From contig NZ_JBHRTR010000005.1 in the NCBI RefSeq assembly GCF_042646425.1, positions 124,001 to 188,000 of the forward strand: a stretch of 64,000 bases of DNA, in the 5' to 3' direction. Of the stretch, positions 36,623 through 45,012 are shown piece by piece (position 1 is the first letter of the stretch; every line of letters begins with the position of its first letter). A model generated the notes under the pieces. That model had not been told where the DNA came from. It ran no database searches and saw only the letters and a program-made list of their open reading frames with translations. Both the position numbers and the translations under genes were made by a program. The stretch comes from Marinibaculum pumilum (lineage in GTDB: Bacteria > Pseudomonadota > Alphaproteobacteria > Ferrovibrionales > Ferrovibrionaceae).

Positions 36623-37999
36623 ATGAAGATCATCATCTGTGGCGCGGGCATGGTCGGCTCCAACATCGCCAAGCAGCTTGCGCGCGAGGGCAATGACGTC
36701 ACCGTCATCGACCGCACGCCGGAGCTGATCCAGCGGATCTCCGACAGCATCGACGTGAAGGGCCTGGTCGGCATGGCCTCCTATCCGGACACCCTGGAGC
36801 GGGCCGGGGCGCAGGACTGCGACATGCTGATCGCCGTAACCTTCGCCGACGAGGTGAACATGGTCGCCTGCCAGGTCGCCCATTCGCTGTTCCACGTGCC
36901 GACGAAGATCGCCCGGGTGCGCGCACAGGCCTATCTGAACCCGGAATGGTCGGACCTGTTCTCCACCGACCATCTGCCGATCGACGTCATCATCTCCCCG
37001 GAAGTCGAGGTGGCGCGCGCGATCATGCGGCGCCTTGAGGTGCCCGGCGCACTGGACATGATCCCCTTCGCCGACGGCCGGGTGCGCACGATCGGCGTGC
37101 GGCTGGGAGAGGACTGCCCGGTGGTGCACACCCCCCTGCGGCAGCTGACGGACCTGTTCCCGGACCTGAAGGCGGTGGTCTGCGGCATCGTGCGCAACGA
37201 CAAGCTGGTGGTGCCGCATGGCGACGACCAGCTGTTCCCGGGCGACGAGATCTATTTCATCGCCGATACCCAGCAGGTGCAGCGCGCCATGGGCCTGTTC
37301 GGCCATGAGGAGAAGGAGGCGCGCCGCCTGATCATTGTCGGCGCCGGCAATATCGGCCTGTTCCTGGCGCGGCAGATGGAGCAGACCCATCCCGGCGTGC
37401 GGATCAAGCTGATCGAGCGCGACCTGGCGCATGCCGAGGCCGCTGCCGACCGGCTGCACCATTCCGTGGTGCTGCACGGCGACGCGCTGGACCGCGAGCT
37501 GCTGGACGAGGCGAACATCTCCGGCACCGAGGCGATCGTGGCGCTGACCAACGACGACCAGGTGAACATACTGGCCTCCCTGCTGGCCAAGCGCGCCGGC
37601 TGCCAGCGCGCGGTGGCGCTGGTGAACAACGAGGATTATCGCGGCCTGATCACCTCTTTGGGGATCGACGTGGTGGTCAATCCGCGCGGCACCACGGTGT
37701 CGACGATCCTGCAATATGTCCGGCGCGGCCGGATCCGGCAGGTCTATTCCCTGCGCGACGGCACCGCAGAGATCATCGAGGCGGAGGCGCTGAAGACCTC
37801 CGGCCTGGTCGGCAAGAACCTGCGGGAGATGGACATTCCCGACGGCATCATCGTCGGCGCCATCGTCCGCGGGGGCGAGGTCGTCCTGCCGCGCGGCGAT
37901 ACCGTGATCGAGGCGGGCGACCGGGTGATCATGTTCGCGATGTCGGAGATGGTGCGCCACGTGGAGAAGATGTTCGCGGTGCGCCTGGAATATTTCTGA
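36623..37999 (+). CDS. trkA: Trk potassium uptake protein TrkA (NAD-binding regulatory subunit)
   Basis: 458 residues with the duplicated TrkA layout: RCK-N NAD-binding domain (IICGAGMVGSNIAKQL, residues 1-120), RCK-C, then a second pair starting IVGAGNIGLFLARQM at about 235 and ending with a second RCK-C (LPRGDTVIEAGDRVIMFA). It binds NAD(H) on the cytoplasmic face of a TrkH/TrkG potassium channel, which is not encoded in the window. The position after ntrYX is conserved in alphaproteobacteria. Start ATG 36623 follows GGAGAGG. Confidence 0.96.
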   Translation: MKIIICGAGMVGSNIAKQLAREGNDVTVIDRTPELIQRISDSIDVKGLVGMASYPDTLERAGAQDCDMLIAVTFADEVNMVACQVAHSLFHVPTKIARVRAQAYLNPEWSDLFSTDHLPIDVIISPEVEVARAIMRRLEVPGALDMIPFADGRVRTIGVRLGEDCPVVHTPLRQLTDLFPDLKAVVCGIVRNDKLVVPHGDDQLFPGDEIYFIADTQQVQRAMGLFGHEEKEARRLIIVGAGNIGLFLARQMEQTHPGVRIKLIERDLAHAEAAADRLHHSVVLHGDALDRELLDEANISGTEAIVALTNDDQVNILASLLAKRAGCQRAVALVNNEDYRGLITSLGIDVVVNPRGTTVSTILQYVRRGRIRQVYSLRDGTAEIIEAEALKTSGLVGKNLREMDIPDGIIVGAIVRGGEVVLPRGDTVIEAGDRVIMFAMSEMVRHVEKMFAVRLEYF

Positions 38000-38059
38000 T
38001 AAGAAACGCAAAAAGCGCCGCCGGGAGGGAATCATCGTCCGCACAGCAGGAGAAGACGC

Positions 38060-38914
38060 ATGTCCCGCATCGCCTATGTGAACGGCCGCTACCTGCCGCA
38101 TTGCGACGGCATGGTGCATATCGAGGATCGCGGCTACCAGTTCGCCGACGGGGTGTATGAGGTGACCGCCGTGCGCAACGGCCGCATGGTCGATTCCGAC
38201 ATGCACCTGGAGCGCCTGGAACGCTCCCTGTCCGAACTGCGGATCCCGATGCCGATGAGCCCGCGGGCGGTCCTGGCGGTGATGGAAGAGACGGCGCGCC
38301 GCAACCGGGTGCGCGACGGCATCGTCTATACCCAGGTGACCCGCGGCGTGGCCCGGCGCGACCATGCCTTTCCGAAGGCCGCGAAGCCGGCGGTCGTGAT
38401 GACGGCGAAGAGCATGGATTTCGACGGCATCGCCCGGAAGGCCGGCGAGGGGGTGAAGGTCGTGTCGGTGCGCGATATCCGCTGGGACCGGTGCGACATC
38501 AAGTCCGTCTCCCTGCTGCCGAACTGCCTGGCCAAGCAGGAAGCCAAGGATCGCGGCGCCTTCGAGGCCTGGATGGTGGACGACGAGGGCTATGTGACGG
38601 AGGGCAGCTCCACCAATGCCTGGATCGTCGACGCCGACGGCAGGATCGTCACCCGGGAGGTCAGCCCGAACATCCTGAACGGCATCACGCGGCGCGCGCT
38701 GCTGCAGCTTGCCGCGGATGCAGGGACGGAGATCGTGGAGCGGCGCTTCACCCTGGAGGAGGCGATGGCCGCACGCGAGGCGTTCCTGACCTCGACCACC
38801 TCTTTCGTCATGCCGGTGGTGGAGATCGACGGCCGGCCGGTGGGCAACGGGGCACCGGGCATGCTGACAGAGCGCCTGCGGCAGAGCTATGTGGAGCATG
38901 CCACCGCGGTCTGA
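38060..38914 (+). CDS. PLP-dependent class IV aminotransferase, D-amino-acid transaminase type
   Basis: 284 residues, close to the 280-290 typical of D-alanine transaminase. It begins with the family start YVNGRYLPHCDGMVHIEDRGYQFADGVYEV; the PLP lysine lies in RCDIKSVSLLPNCLAKQ, followed by GAFEAWMVDDEGYVTEGSSTNAWIV and the TSTTSFVMPVVEIDG motif. D-amino-acid transaminase interconverts D-alanine and 2-oxo acids and supplies D-glutamate; branched-chain transaminase and ADC lyase share the fold, so the substrate is a best guess from the motifs and the usual ntrX-trkA-dat-hfq order. It ends 166 bases before hfq. Confidence 0.9.
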   Translation: MSRIAYVNGRYLPHCDGMVHIEDRGYQFADGVYEVTAVRNGRMVDSDMHLERLERSLSELRIPMPMSPRAVLAVMEETARRNRVRDGIVYTQVTRGVARRDHAFPKAAKPAVVMTAKSMDFDGIARKAGEGVKVVSVRDIRWDRCDIKSVSLLPNCLAKQEAKDRGAFEAWMVDDEGYVTEGSSTNAWIVDADGRIVTREVSPNILNGITRRALLQLAADAGTEIVERRFTLEEAMAAREAFLTSTTSFVMPVVEIDGRPVGNGAPGMLTERLRQSYVEHATAV

Positions 38915-39080
38915 GCGGGTGTGCGTATCTGCATACCCCCGAAATCCGCGAAAACTGTGTCTTGCCGCAGCGCAACATGATGGCTATCTCTGATTGTGAG
39001 GGCCGTGCGGGGGTGCATGGACCTCCGTGACACACAACTTGCGAAGCCGAAAAATCGGCCGCCAATAAGAAAGGTCAGCC

Positions 39081-39335
39081 ATGCCTGCTGATAAGGCGCA
39101 GAATGTCCAGGACGTGTTCCTGAACCACGTCCGGAAGAACAAGACGCCGGTTACCGTCTTCCTCATCAACGGGGTCAAGTTGCAGGGGGTGATCAGCTGG
39201 TTCGACAACTTCTCCGTCCTGCTTCGTCGTGACGGACATGTCCAGCTCGTCTACAAGCACGCCATCTCCACCGTGATGCCGTCCGGGCCGATCCAGCTGT
39301 TCGACCCGGCCAGCCACGACGCTGCGGCGAGCTGA
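39081..39335 (+). CDS. hfq: RNA chaperone Hfq
   Basis: 84 residues, the normal alphaproteobacterial length. Sm1 motif is in KNKTPVTVFLINGVKLQGVISWFDNFSVLL and Sm2 is YKHAISTVMPSG. The hexamer binds small RNAs and A- or U-rich mRNA segments to control translation and stability, and contributes to nitrogen and stress regulation. The C-terminal tail is short. Start ATG 39081, preceded by AAAGGTCAGCC. hflX follows within 15 bases. Confidence 0.97.
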   Translation: MPADKAQNVQDVFLNHVRKNKTPVTVFLINGVKLQGVISWFDNFSVLLRRDGHVQLVYKHAISTVMPSGPIQLFDPASHDAAAS

Positions 39336-39349
39336 GGCAGGCGATCGGA

Positions 39350-40855
39350 TTGTTCCCTCCCGCGACAGACGGCGAAGCCGCGCGCGGTCGCGCGGCCGGG
39401 CAGGGCCCGGCCGCGGAACAGTCGGACCCGCGCCGGCCGGCAGGCGCAGGCGGGGGCCAGCGAGCCTATGTCGTTCATCCGGTGCTCCCCGCCGGCCGGG
39501 ATTCCGGCGGCGCGGAGCGCGGGGCGGGCGACCGGGCCTTTCGGGCGGATGTCCCTGCTGAATCGGTGTCCCGCGAGCCCGAGCAGGGGCTGGAGGAGGC
39601 CATCGGGCTGGCGCGGGCGATCGGCCTGCATGTCGTGATGGGCGAGGTCCTGCCGCTGCGCAAGCCGCGGCCGCAGACCCTTCTGGGCGGCGGCCAGGTC
39701 GCCCACCTGGCGCAACAGGTCGAGACGCTGGAGATCGCCCTGGTGATCGTTGACGGCCCGCTGACGCCGGGCCAGCAGCGCAATCTCGAAACCGCCCTGG
39801 GCTGCAAGGTCATCGACCGCACCGGACTGATCCTGGAGATCTTCGGCGCGCGCGCCCGCACGCGTGAAGGCCGGCTCCAGGTGGAGCTTGCGCATCTGAC
39901 CTATCAGCGCTCGCGCCTGGTCCGGTCCTGGACCCACCTGGAACGCCAGCGCGGCGGTGCCGGCTTCCTGGGCGGGCCGGGCGAGCGGCAGCTCGAGATC
40001 GACCGCCGGCTGATCGACGAGCGGATCGCGCGGATCAAGCTGGAGCTGACCGATGTCGTGCGCACACGCACCCTGCATCGCGAGAGCCGGGAGCGCGTGC
40101 CCTATCCGATCGTGGCGCTGGTAGGCTACACGAACGCCGGCAAGTCGACCCTGTTCAACCGCCTCACCCGCGCCGAGGTGAAGGCCGCCGACATGCTGTT
40201 CGCGACCCTCGATCCGACGATGCGCGCGATCGAGCTGCCGGGTGGCCGCACCGCGATCATCTCCGATACGGTCGGCTTCATCTCCAACCTTCCGACCCAG
40301 CTGGTCGCCGCCTTCCGCGCCACCCTGGAGGAGGTGCTGGCCGCCGACGTGCTGCTGCACGTGCGGGATGCCAGCGCCCCCGATACGGCGGCCCAGGCCG
40401 CCGATGTCGCCTCCGTCCTGGAGGAACTGGGCGTGACCCGCGGTGAGGTCCCGATCGTGGAGGCGATGAACAAGGTCGACCGCCTGACCCCCGAGCAGCG
40501 GGCGCGCCTCGCCGACGGGCCGGCCGGTGCCGGTATCGGCGGCGAAGGGATCGCGGCGCGCGTCGTGGTTTCGGCGCTGACCGGGGAGGGGATCGAGGCG
40601 CTGCTGCAGCTGCTCTCGGAGCAGATCGGCCGCGACCTGCAGAGCTACGAGATCGAGCTGCCGCCGGAGGATGGCGCGGCCCTGTCCTGGCTCTACCGGC
40701 ATGGCGAGGTGGTCGCCCGCAGCGATACCGAATCCGGCCGGGTGGCGGTGACCGTGCGCCTGCGTCCGGCGGATCATGGCCGGTTCCTCAAGCTGCATGG
40801 CGGCCAAGGTGGCCCGGAGAGCGGCCAGGGGGGCGGCCCGGGGCAGGGGCGGTAG
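39350..40855 (+). CDS. hflX: GTPase HflX
   Basis: 501 residues if it starts at TTG 39350; the first ~70 residues are low complexity and a later start is possible. HflX is a ribosome-associated GTPase that splits stalled 70S ribosomes. The N-terminal HflX domain is marked by LLGGGQVAHLAQQV and IDRTGLILEIFGARARTREGRLQVELA; the GTPase domain by G1 GYTNAGKSTLFN, G3 DTVGF and G4 NKVD. The C-terminal end is a Gly-rich tail. The hfq-hflX pair is universal in this clade, and the 14-base gap suggests cotranscription. Confidence 0.94.
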   Translation: MFPPATDGEAARGRAAGQGPAAEQSDPRRPAGAGGGQRAYVVHPVLPAGRDSGGAERGAGDRAFRADVPAESVSREPEQGLEEAIGLARAIGLHVVMGEVLPLRKPRPQTLLGGGQVAHLAQQVETLEIALVIVDGPLTPGQQRNLETALGCKVIDRTGLILEIFGARARTREGRLQVELAHLTYQRSRLVRSWTHLERQRGGAGFLGGPGERQLEIDRRLIDERIARIKLELTDVVRTRTLHRESRERVPYPIVALVGYTNAGKSTLFNRLTRAEVKAADMLFATLDPTMRAIELPGGRTAIISDTVGFISNLPTQLVAAFRATLEEVLAADVLLHVRDASAPDTAAQAADVASVLEELGVTRGEVPIVEAMNKVDRLTPEQRARLADGPAGAGIGGEGIAARVVVSALTGEGIEALLQLLSEQIGRDLQSYEIELPPEDGAALSWLYRHGEVVARSDTESGRVAVTVRLRPADHGRFLKLHGGQGGPESGQGGGPGQGR

Positions 40856-40867
40856 CCACCGCACCGG

Positions 40868-40896
40868 TTGACAGCCTGCAACCCGGTTCTTATCAC
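40868..40896 (+). promoter_or_regulatory. Promoter upstream of groES, possibly heat-shock type
   Basis: TTGACA at 40868-40873, a 17-base spacer, then TATCAC at 40891-40896, 42 bases before the groES ATG. The wider -10 region reads CTTATC, which also fits the alphaproteobacterial RpoH pattern of a CTTAT-type -10. A sigma-70 or RpoH promoter both fit. No CIRCE repeat was seen. Confidence 0.6.
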
Positions 40897-40937
40897 CGCC
40901 ACGACCAACGGAGCCCAACCGCAAGGAGAGTGGCACC

Positions 40938-41225
40938 ATGAAGCTGCGGCCATTGCATGACCGGGTCCTCGTCCGCCGGGTGGCGAGCGAGGCGAAGACC
41001 GCTGGCGGGATCATCATTCCCGAGAGCGCGCAGGAGAAGCCGCAGGAGGGCGAGGTGATCGCCGTGGGCGCCGGGGCCCGTGCCGAGGACGGGCGCCTGC
41101 TGCCGCTGGACGTGAAGAAGGGCGACCGGGTGCTGTTCGGCAAATGGTCCGGCACCGAGATCAAGGTCGGTGGCGAGGAACTGCTGATCATGAAGGAAGC
41201 CGATATCATGGGCGTGGTCGGCTGA
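40938..41225 (+). CDS. groES: Co-chaperonin GroES, not followed by groEL
   Basis: 95 residues, full length and apparently intact: MKLRPLHDRVLVRRV, GGIIIPESAQEKPQEG with the mobile loop, and VLFGKWSGTEIKV. GroES caps GroEL to form the folding chamber. Nearly always groES is followed directly by groEL; here the next gene, 16 bases on, is an inositol monophosphatase homologue, and no groEL exists in the window. It has its own promoter-like sequence. Probably a second groES paralogue, with a full groESL operon elsewhere; that is inferred. Confidence 0.95.
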   Translation: MKLRPLHDRVLVRRVASEAKTAGGIIIPESAQEKPQEGEVIAVGAGARAEDGRLLPLDVKKGDRVLFGKWSGTEIKVGGEELLIMKEADIMGVVG

Positions 41226-41241
41226 GCGCCGGGCCGGGACG

Positions 41242-42105
41242 ATGACCGCTCCGGATCCCGTGCGGATCGCGACCAGGGTCCGCAGCATCGGCGAGGAGAT
41301 CGCGCTGCATCATTTCCGGCAGCTCGACCCGGCGCAGGTCAAGCAGAAGACGGGGCCCAACGACCTCGTCACCGTGGCCGACGTCGCGGTCGAGGAGGCG
41401 CTGACGGAATGGCTGTCCGCCACCTATCCCGGCACCGTGGTGCTGGGTGAGGAAGCGGTTGCGGCCGACCCATCGCTGATGTCCCTGCTGGACGGCGATC
41501 AGCCGGTATGGGTGATCGACCCCATCGACGGCACCATCAACTTCGCCACCGGCGTGCCGATGTTCGCCACCATCCTGGCCTATGTCGTGCGGGGCGAGAC
41601 CCAGATGGGCTGGATCCATGATCCGGTGCAGGACCTGACCGCCGTGGCGGAGCGCGGCGGCGGTGCGCGCCTGCTGGCGAAGGGGCGGGAATTCCGCCCG
41701 GCCTGCACCGGCAATCCGCCGGCGCTGAGCCACATGACCGGCTGCGTCAATGTCCGCAGCCATGCCGATCGTGCCGCGGTGGCATCACTTGCCGCGGTGA
41801 GCGACCGCTATGCCACGCAGCTGATCCTGCGCTGCTCCGGCGTGGAATATCTCGCCGCGGCGCAGGCCCAGATCGACTTCGCCGCCTATGGCAGCATGTA
41901 TCCCTGGGACCATGCCGCCGGCTGCCTGATTGTGGAGGAGGCGGGCGGCCATGCCGCGCGGCTCGACGGCACGCGCTATCGTCCGGGCCTGCCGCCGAAG
42001 CAGCACTGGCCGCTTCTGGTGGCGCAGAGCGAGGCCGGCTGGCACATGGTCCGCAACGAACTGTTCGGCAGCTGGCTGCAGCCCCGGGCCGGCGCCGCCG
42101 GGTGA
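41242..42105 (+). CDS. Inositol monophosphatase family protein
   Basis: 287 residues with the complete metal-dependent phosphatase signature: GPNDLVTVADVAVEEAL, VLGEEAV, VIDPIDGTINFATG (metal Asp residues), and YPWDHAAGCLIVEEAGG near the C-terminus. Members act on inositol phosphates, histidinol phosphate, or 3'-phosphoadenosine 5'-phosphate; without the neighbours of a pathway the substrate is undetermined. It starts 16 bases after groES and is probably cotranscribed with it. Convergent with mazG, whose end is only 25 bases away. Confidence 0.9.
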   Translation: MTAPDPVRIATRVRSIGEEIALHHFRQLDPAQVKQKTGPNDLVTVADVAVEEALTEWLSATYPGTVVLGEEAVAADPSLMSLLDGDQPVWVIDPIDGTINFATGVPMFATILAYVVRGETQMGWIHDPVQDLTAVAERGGGARLLAKGREFRPACTGNPPALSHMTGCVNVRSHADRAAVASLAAVSDRYATQLILRCSGVEYLAAAQAQIDFAAYGSMYPWDHAAGCLIVEEAGGHAARLDGTRYRPGLPPKQHWPLLVAQSEAGWHMVRNELFGSWLQPRAGAAG

Positions 42106-42130
42106 GGCGGGGCCGGGCGAAGGTGGCGGC

Positions 42131-43060
42131 CTATTCCTCCGCCTTTGCCCGCTCTTCCACTTTTGCCCGCTCTTCCGCTTTTGCCCGCTCTTCCGCTTTT
42201 GCCCGCTCTTCCGCTTTTGCGCGGTCCCAGAGCCGGTCCATCTCGTCGAGGTTCGACTGTTCCGGGTCGCGGCCCTCGGCGCGCAGCCATGCCTCGACCC
42301 GCCGGAACCGCCTCTCGAACTTGGCATTGGTCCGGCGCAGCGCGCTGTCGGGGTCCAGGTCCCAGTGCCGGGCGAGATTGACCAGCACGAACAGCACATC
42401 GCCCAGCTCGTCTTCCAGCGCCTGCCTGTCGCTGCCGGCGGCGGCGGCGCGCAGTTCGCCGATTTCCTCGTCCAGCTTCTCCCAGACCGGGCCCGTCGAC
42501 GGCCAGTCGAATCCCACCCGTGCGGCGCGCTTCTGCAGCTTCAGCGCCCGCAGCAGGGCCGGCAGGCTGGCGGGAATGCCGTCCAGGGTGCCGGCCGGCG
42601 CCGCGGTGGGATCGGCTTCCGCCTTGGCCGCGCGCTCCGCGGCCTTCTGTGCTTCCCAGTTGACGGTCTGGCTGGCGGCATCGGCGAAGCGGGCAGTGCC
42701 GAAGACATGGGGATGACGCCGCAGCATCTTGTCGGAGATCGCCTCGACCACGTCGGCGAATGCGAAGCGGCCGGCTTCCTCCGCCATGCGGCTGTGGAAC
42801 ACGACCTGCAGCAGCAGGTCGCCCAGTTCGTCCCGCAGATCCGCCATGTCGTCGCGCTCGATCGCGTCGGCGACCTCATAGGCCTCCTCGATCGTGTAGG
42901 GGGCGATGCTGCGGAAATCCTGCTCCAGGTCCCAGGGACAGCCGCCCTGCGGGTCGCGCAGCTGCGCCATGATGGCAAGCAGGCGCTGGATGCGGCTGCC
43001 GGACGCAGTCTCCGGGGGCTCGTCGTGGGCGGCGGAGGGGGGGCTTGCGGTGGAGGACAT
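42131..43060 (-). CDS. mazG: Nucleoside triphosphate pyrophosphohydrolase MazG
   Basis: 309 residues from ATG at 43060; the longer upstream frame is not conserved. Two MazG domains are visible: about 18-125 with GGCPWDLEQDFRSIAPYTIE and the metal-binding EEAYEVADAIE...DELGDLLLQ pattern, and about 160-260 with KLDEEIGELRAA and ALEDELGDVLFVLVNLA. MazG hydrolyses (d)NTPs to monophosphates and pyrophosphate as a housecleaning enzyme. The C-terminus ends in a repeated RAKAEE hexapeptide from an 18-base tandem DNA repeat, giving a charged helical tail absent from typical MazG. Confidence 0.94.
   Translation of the reverse strand: MSSTASPPSAAHDEPPETASGSRIQRLLAIMAQLRDPQGGCPWDLEQDFRSIAPYTIEEAYEVADAIERDDMADLRDELGDLLLQVVFHSRMAEEAGRFAFADVVEAISDKMLRRHPHVFGTARFADAASQTVNWEAQKAAERAAKAEADPTAAPAGTLDGIPASLPALLRALKLQKRAARVGFDWPSTGPVWEKLDEEIGELRAAAAGSDRQALEDELGDVLFVLVNLARHWDLDPDSALRRTNAKFERRFRRVEAWLRAEGRDPEQSNLDEMDRLWDRAKAEERAKAEERAKAEERAKVEERAKAEE
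42134..42223 (-). repeat. 18-bp tandem repeat encoding the MazG tail
   Basis: Five in-frame 18-base units (42134-42223), each like CTCTTCCGCTTTTGCCCG on the plus strand. Three are near identical, and the first and last show base changes. On the minus strand they encode RAKAEE or RAKVEE repeats at the MazG C-terminus, so unit gain or loss would change tail length without a frameshift. Confidence 0.9.
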
Positions 43061-43152
43061 GGCGCCGGAGTATCGGTGGCGTTCCGGGTGGAGGCAAGCT
43101 TGGCCTGCGCCGCCGCGTCTCTGTCCCGCAGCCAAGGGCGGGGGAGGGCCCG

Positions 43153-43857
43153 GTGAACGCGGGGGCCGTGACCGCGCCGTCGCGCTGGCGCAGGGCATTG
43201 CGGCTGGTGCTGGTGTCGATCACCGCCATTGTTGCGGTGCTGCTGGGGCTGATTGTGCTGTTCCGGGTCCTGCCGGTGCCGGTCACCCCGTTGATGCTGA
43301 TGCGCATGCCGCCGCTTCACCATCAATGGGTGCCGCTCACCGCCATCGCACCGGCCTTGCCGCGCGCCGTCGTGGCCTCGGAGGACAATCATTTCTGCAG
43401 CCATTGGGGCGTCGACGAGGAAGCATTCCGCGCGGCGGTCTCCGACTTCCTGGCCGGCCGGCCGGGGCGGGGCGGGTCCACCATCACGCAGCAGACGGCG
43501 AAGAACCTGTTTCTCTGGCCGGGTCGCAGCGCCCTGCGGAAGGCGCTGGAACTGCCGATAAGCTTTGCCATCGAACTGCTCTGGCCGAAGCGCAGGATCA
43601 TCGAGGTCTATCTGAACATCGTCGAGTGGGCGCCGGGGGTCTATGGCGCGGAAGCCGCGGCCCGTCACCATTTCGACCGTGCGGCCGCGGATCTGAGCCG
43701 GCGCCAGGCGGCCCTGCTCGCGGCGGTATTGCCGAACCCCAGGGAATGGTCCGCCGGCCGCCCTTCCGGGCGGATCAGCGGACGTGCTGCCACGATCGAG
43801 CGCCGCGTCGGCCAGCTGGGACCATTGCTGGACTGCGTCACCATATCTGCCGGATAG
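43153..43857 (+). CDS. mtgA: Monofunctional biosynthetic peptidoglycan transglycosylase MtgA
   Basis: 234 residues from GTG at 43153, chosen because GGGGAGGG is 6-7 bases upstream and the protein then has a single N-terminal membrane anchor (about 15-38). It is the GT51 glycosyltransferase domain without a transpeptidase: catalytic Glu77 in VASEDNHFCSHWGVD, GGSTITQQTAKNLFLWP, and the YLNIVEWAPGVYGAEAAARHHF signature. It polymerises lipid II glycan strands at the outer face of the inner membrane. It is divergent from mazG across 92 bases. Confidence 0.94.
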   Translation: MNAGAVTAPSRWRRALRLVLVSITAIVAVLLGLIVLFRVLPVPVTPLMLMRMPPLHHQWVPLTAIAPALPRAVVASEDNHFCSHWGVDEEAFRAAVSDFLAGRPGRGGSTITQQTAKNLFLWPGRSALRKALELPISFAIELLWPKRRIIEVYLNIVEWAPGVYGAEAAARHHFDRAAADLSRRQAALLAAVLPNPREWSAGRPSGRISGRAATIERRVGQLGPLLDCVTISAG

Positions 43858-43944
43858 GGAGGAAACCGCAGCACATCCAAGCGTGTTGATGAATGGTTGT
43901 TGTTGGATGCGGTGCCGCCGGCGGGTTGCCGCGGCGGGGAGAGG

Positions 43945-44925
43945 ATGACGGCGGACGTGGCGCAGCAGGCAGAGACGATTGCATCCAATAGTGCGGCGGA
44001 GGGTAAGGGAACCCGGCGCCGCAGGATATTCGCCGTCCTGAACGCCCAGGCCGGCACCTTGCTGCACCATGGCGGTGATGCGCTTGCCGACAGGCTTCGC
44101 GACGACCTGCGGGCGGCGCACGACCTGATCGATTTCCGGCTCGCCGAACCGAAGGAGATGCAGGCGGCCATGGAGGCGGCCTTCGGATCCGATGCCGAGG
44201 TGGTGCTGGTCGGCGGCGGCGACGGCACCCTGCAGCATGCGGCCGGCATGGCGATCGAATCCGACAAGATCCTCGGCATCCTGCCTCTGGGCACGCTCAA
44301 CATCCTGGCCCGCGACCTGCAGATCCCGCTGGACCTGCAGGGGGCCGCCGCGGTCCTGGCCGGCGGGGCGGTGCGGCGCATCGATGTCGCCGATGTCGGC
44401 GGCGAACTTTGCCTGCTGAAAGCGATGGCCGGCCGCCTCAGTGCGACCATCCGCCTGCGCGAGATCCAGCGCAAGCATCTGCGCGCGCTGGCCTGGCTGA
44501 AGATGGGCTGGTATGCGCTGCGCAGCCTGGTCCGGCGGCCCGGGACCCGTTTCCGCCTGACGATCGACGAGGCGGAGATGGAGGTTCGCGCCGCCGTCCT
44601 GATGGTGTCGCTCAACCGTTTCCGCGGCCGGCTGGAGCATCCCTTCGCCCGCGACAGGCTGGATGGCGGCCGGCTGGTCGTCTATGGCCTGTCCGCGAAG
44701 GCGACCCGCCGTCATGGCCGCGAGAAGTTCGTCGCTGCGCGGGACGAGGGCCTGCTGGACCGCTTCATCCTTGCGGAGGGGGAGCGGATCACCCTTGAGA
44801 CGAAACGCAGCCATATCCACCTTTCCGTGGACGGCGAACTGCGGCTCTTCCCCTCGCCTGTGGAGATCCGGATCCTGCCGATGGCCCTGCAGGTGCTGAT
44901 GCCGGAGGACGGCCCGGCCGGCTGA
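43945..44925 (+). CDS. Diacylglycerol kinase family lipid kinase
   Basis: 326 residues from ATG at 43945; a TTG at 43897 would add 16 residues but lacks support. The diacylglycerol kinase catalytic domain starts IFAVLNAQAGTLLHH and has the nucleotide loop VLVGGGDGTLQHAAGMAI and the LGILPLGTLNILARDL motif. The C-terminal beta-rich part ends IHLSVDGELRLFPSPVEIRILP, usual for the YegS/LCB5/DagK family. These enzymes phosphorylate diacylglycerol or related lipids at the membrane. Precise lipid unknown. It follows mtgA by 87 bases. Confidence 0.88.
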   Translation: MTADVAQQAETIASNSAAEGKGTRRRRIFAVLNAQAGTLLHHGGDALADRLRDDLRAAHDLIDFRLAEPKEMQAAMEAAFGSDAEVVLVGGGDGTLQHAAGMAIESDKILGILPLGTLNILARDLQIPLDLQGAAAVLAGGAVRRIDVADVGGELCLLKAMAGRLSATIRLREIQRKHLRALAWLKMGWYALRSLVRRPGTRFRLTIDEAEMEVRAAVLMVSLNRFRGRLEHPFARDRLDGGRLVVYGLSAKATRRHGREKFVAARDEGLLDRFILAEGERITLETKRSHIHLSVDGELRLFPSPVEIRILPMALQVLMPEDGPAG

Positions 44926-45012
44926 GCTGCCGGCCTGCCGGCGGAACGACAGGTCCGCGGCCGGTGTTTGTCAGGCAGTCCCCCGCGAGCGCATGGGAGC
45001 GCGCAAGGTGGA

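Noticed and set aside
38917..38938. Hairpin after the class IV transaminase
   Set aside because: Eight base pairs including a G-U pair and no T tract; too weak to call a terminator.
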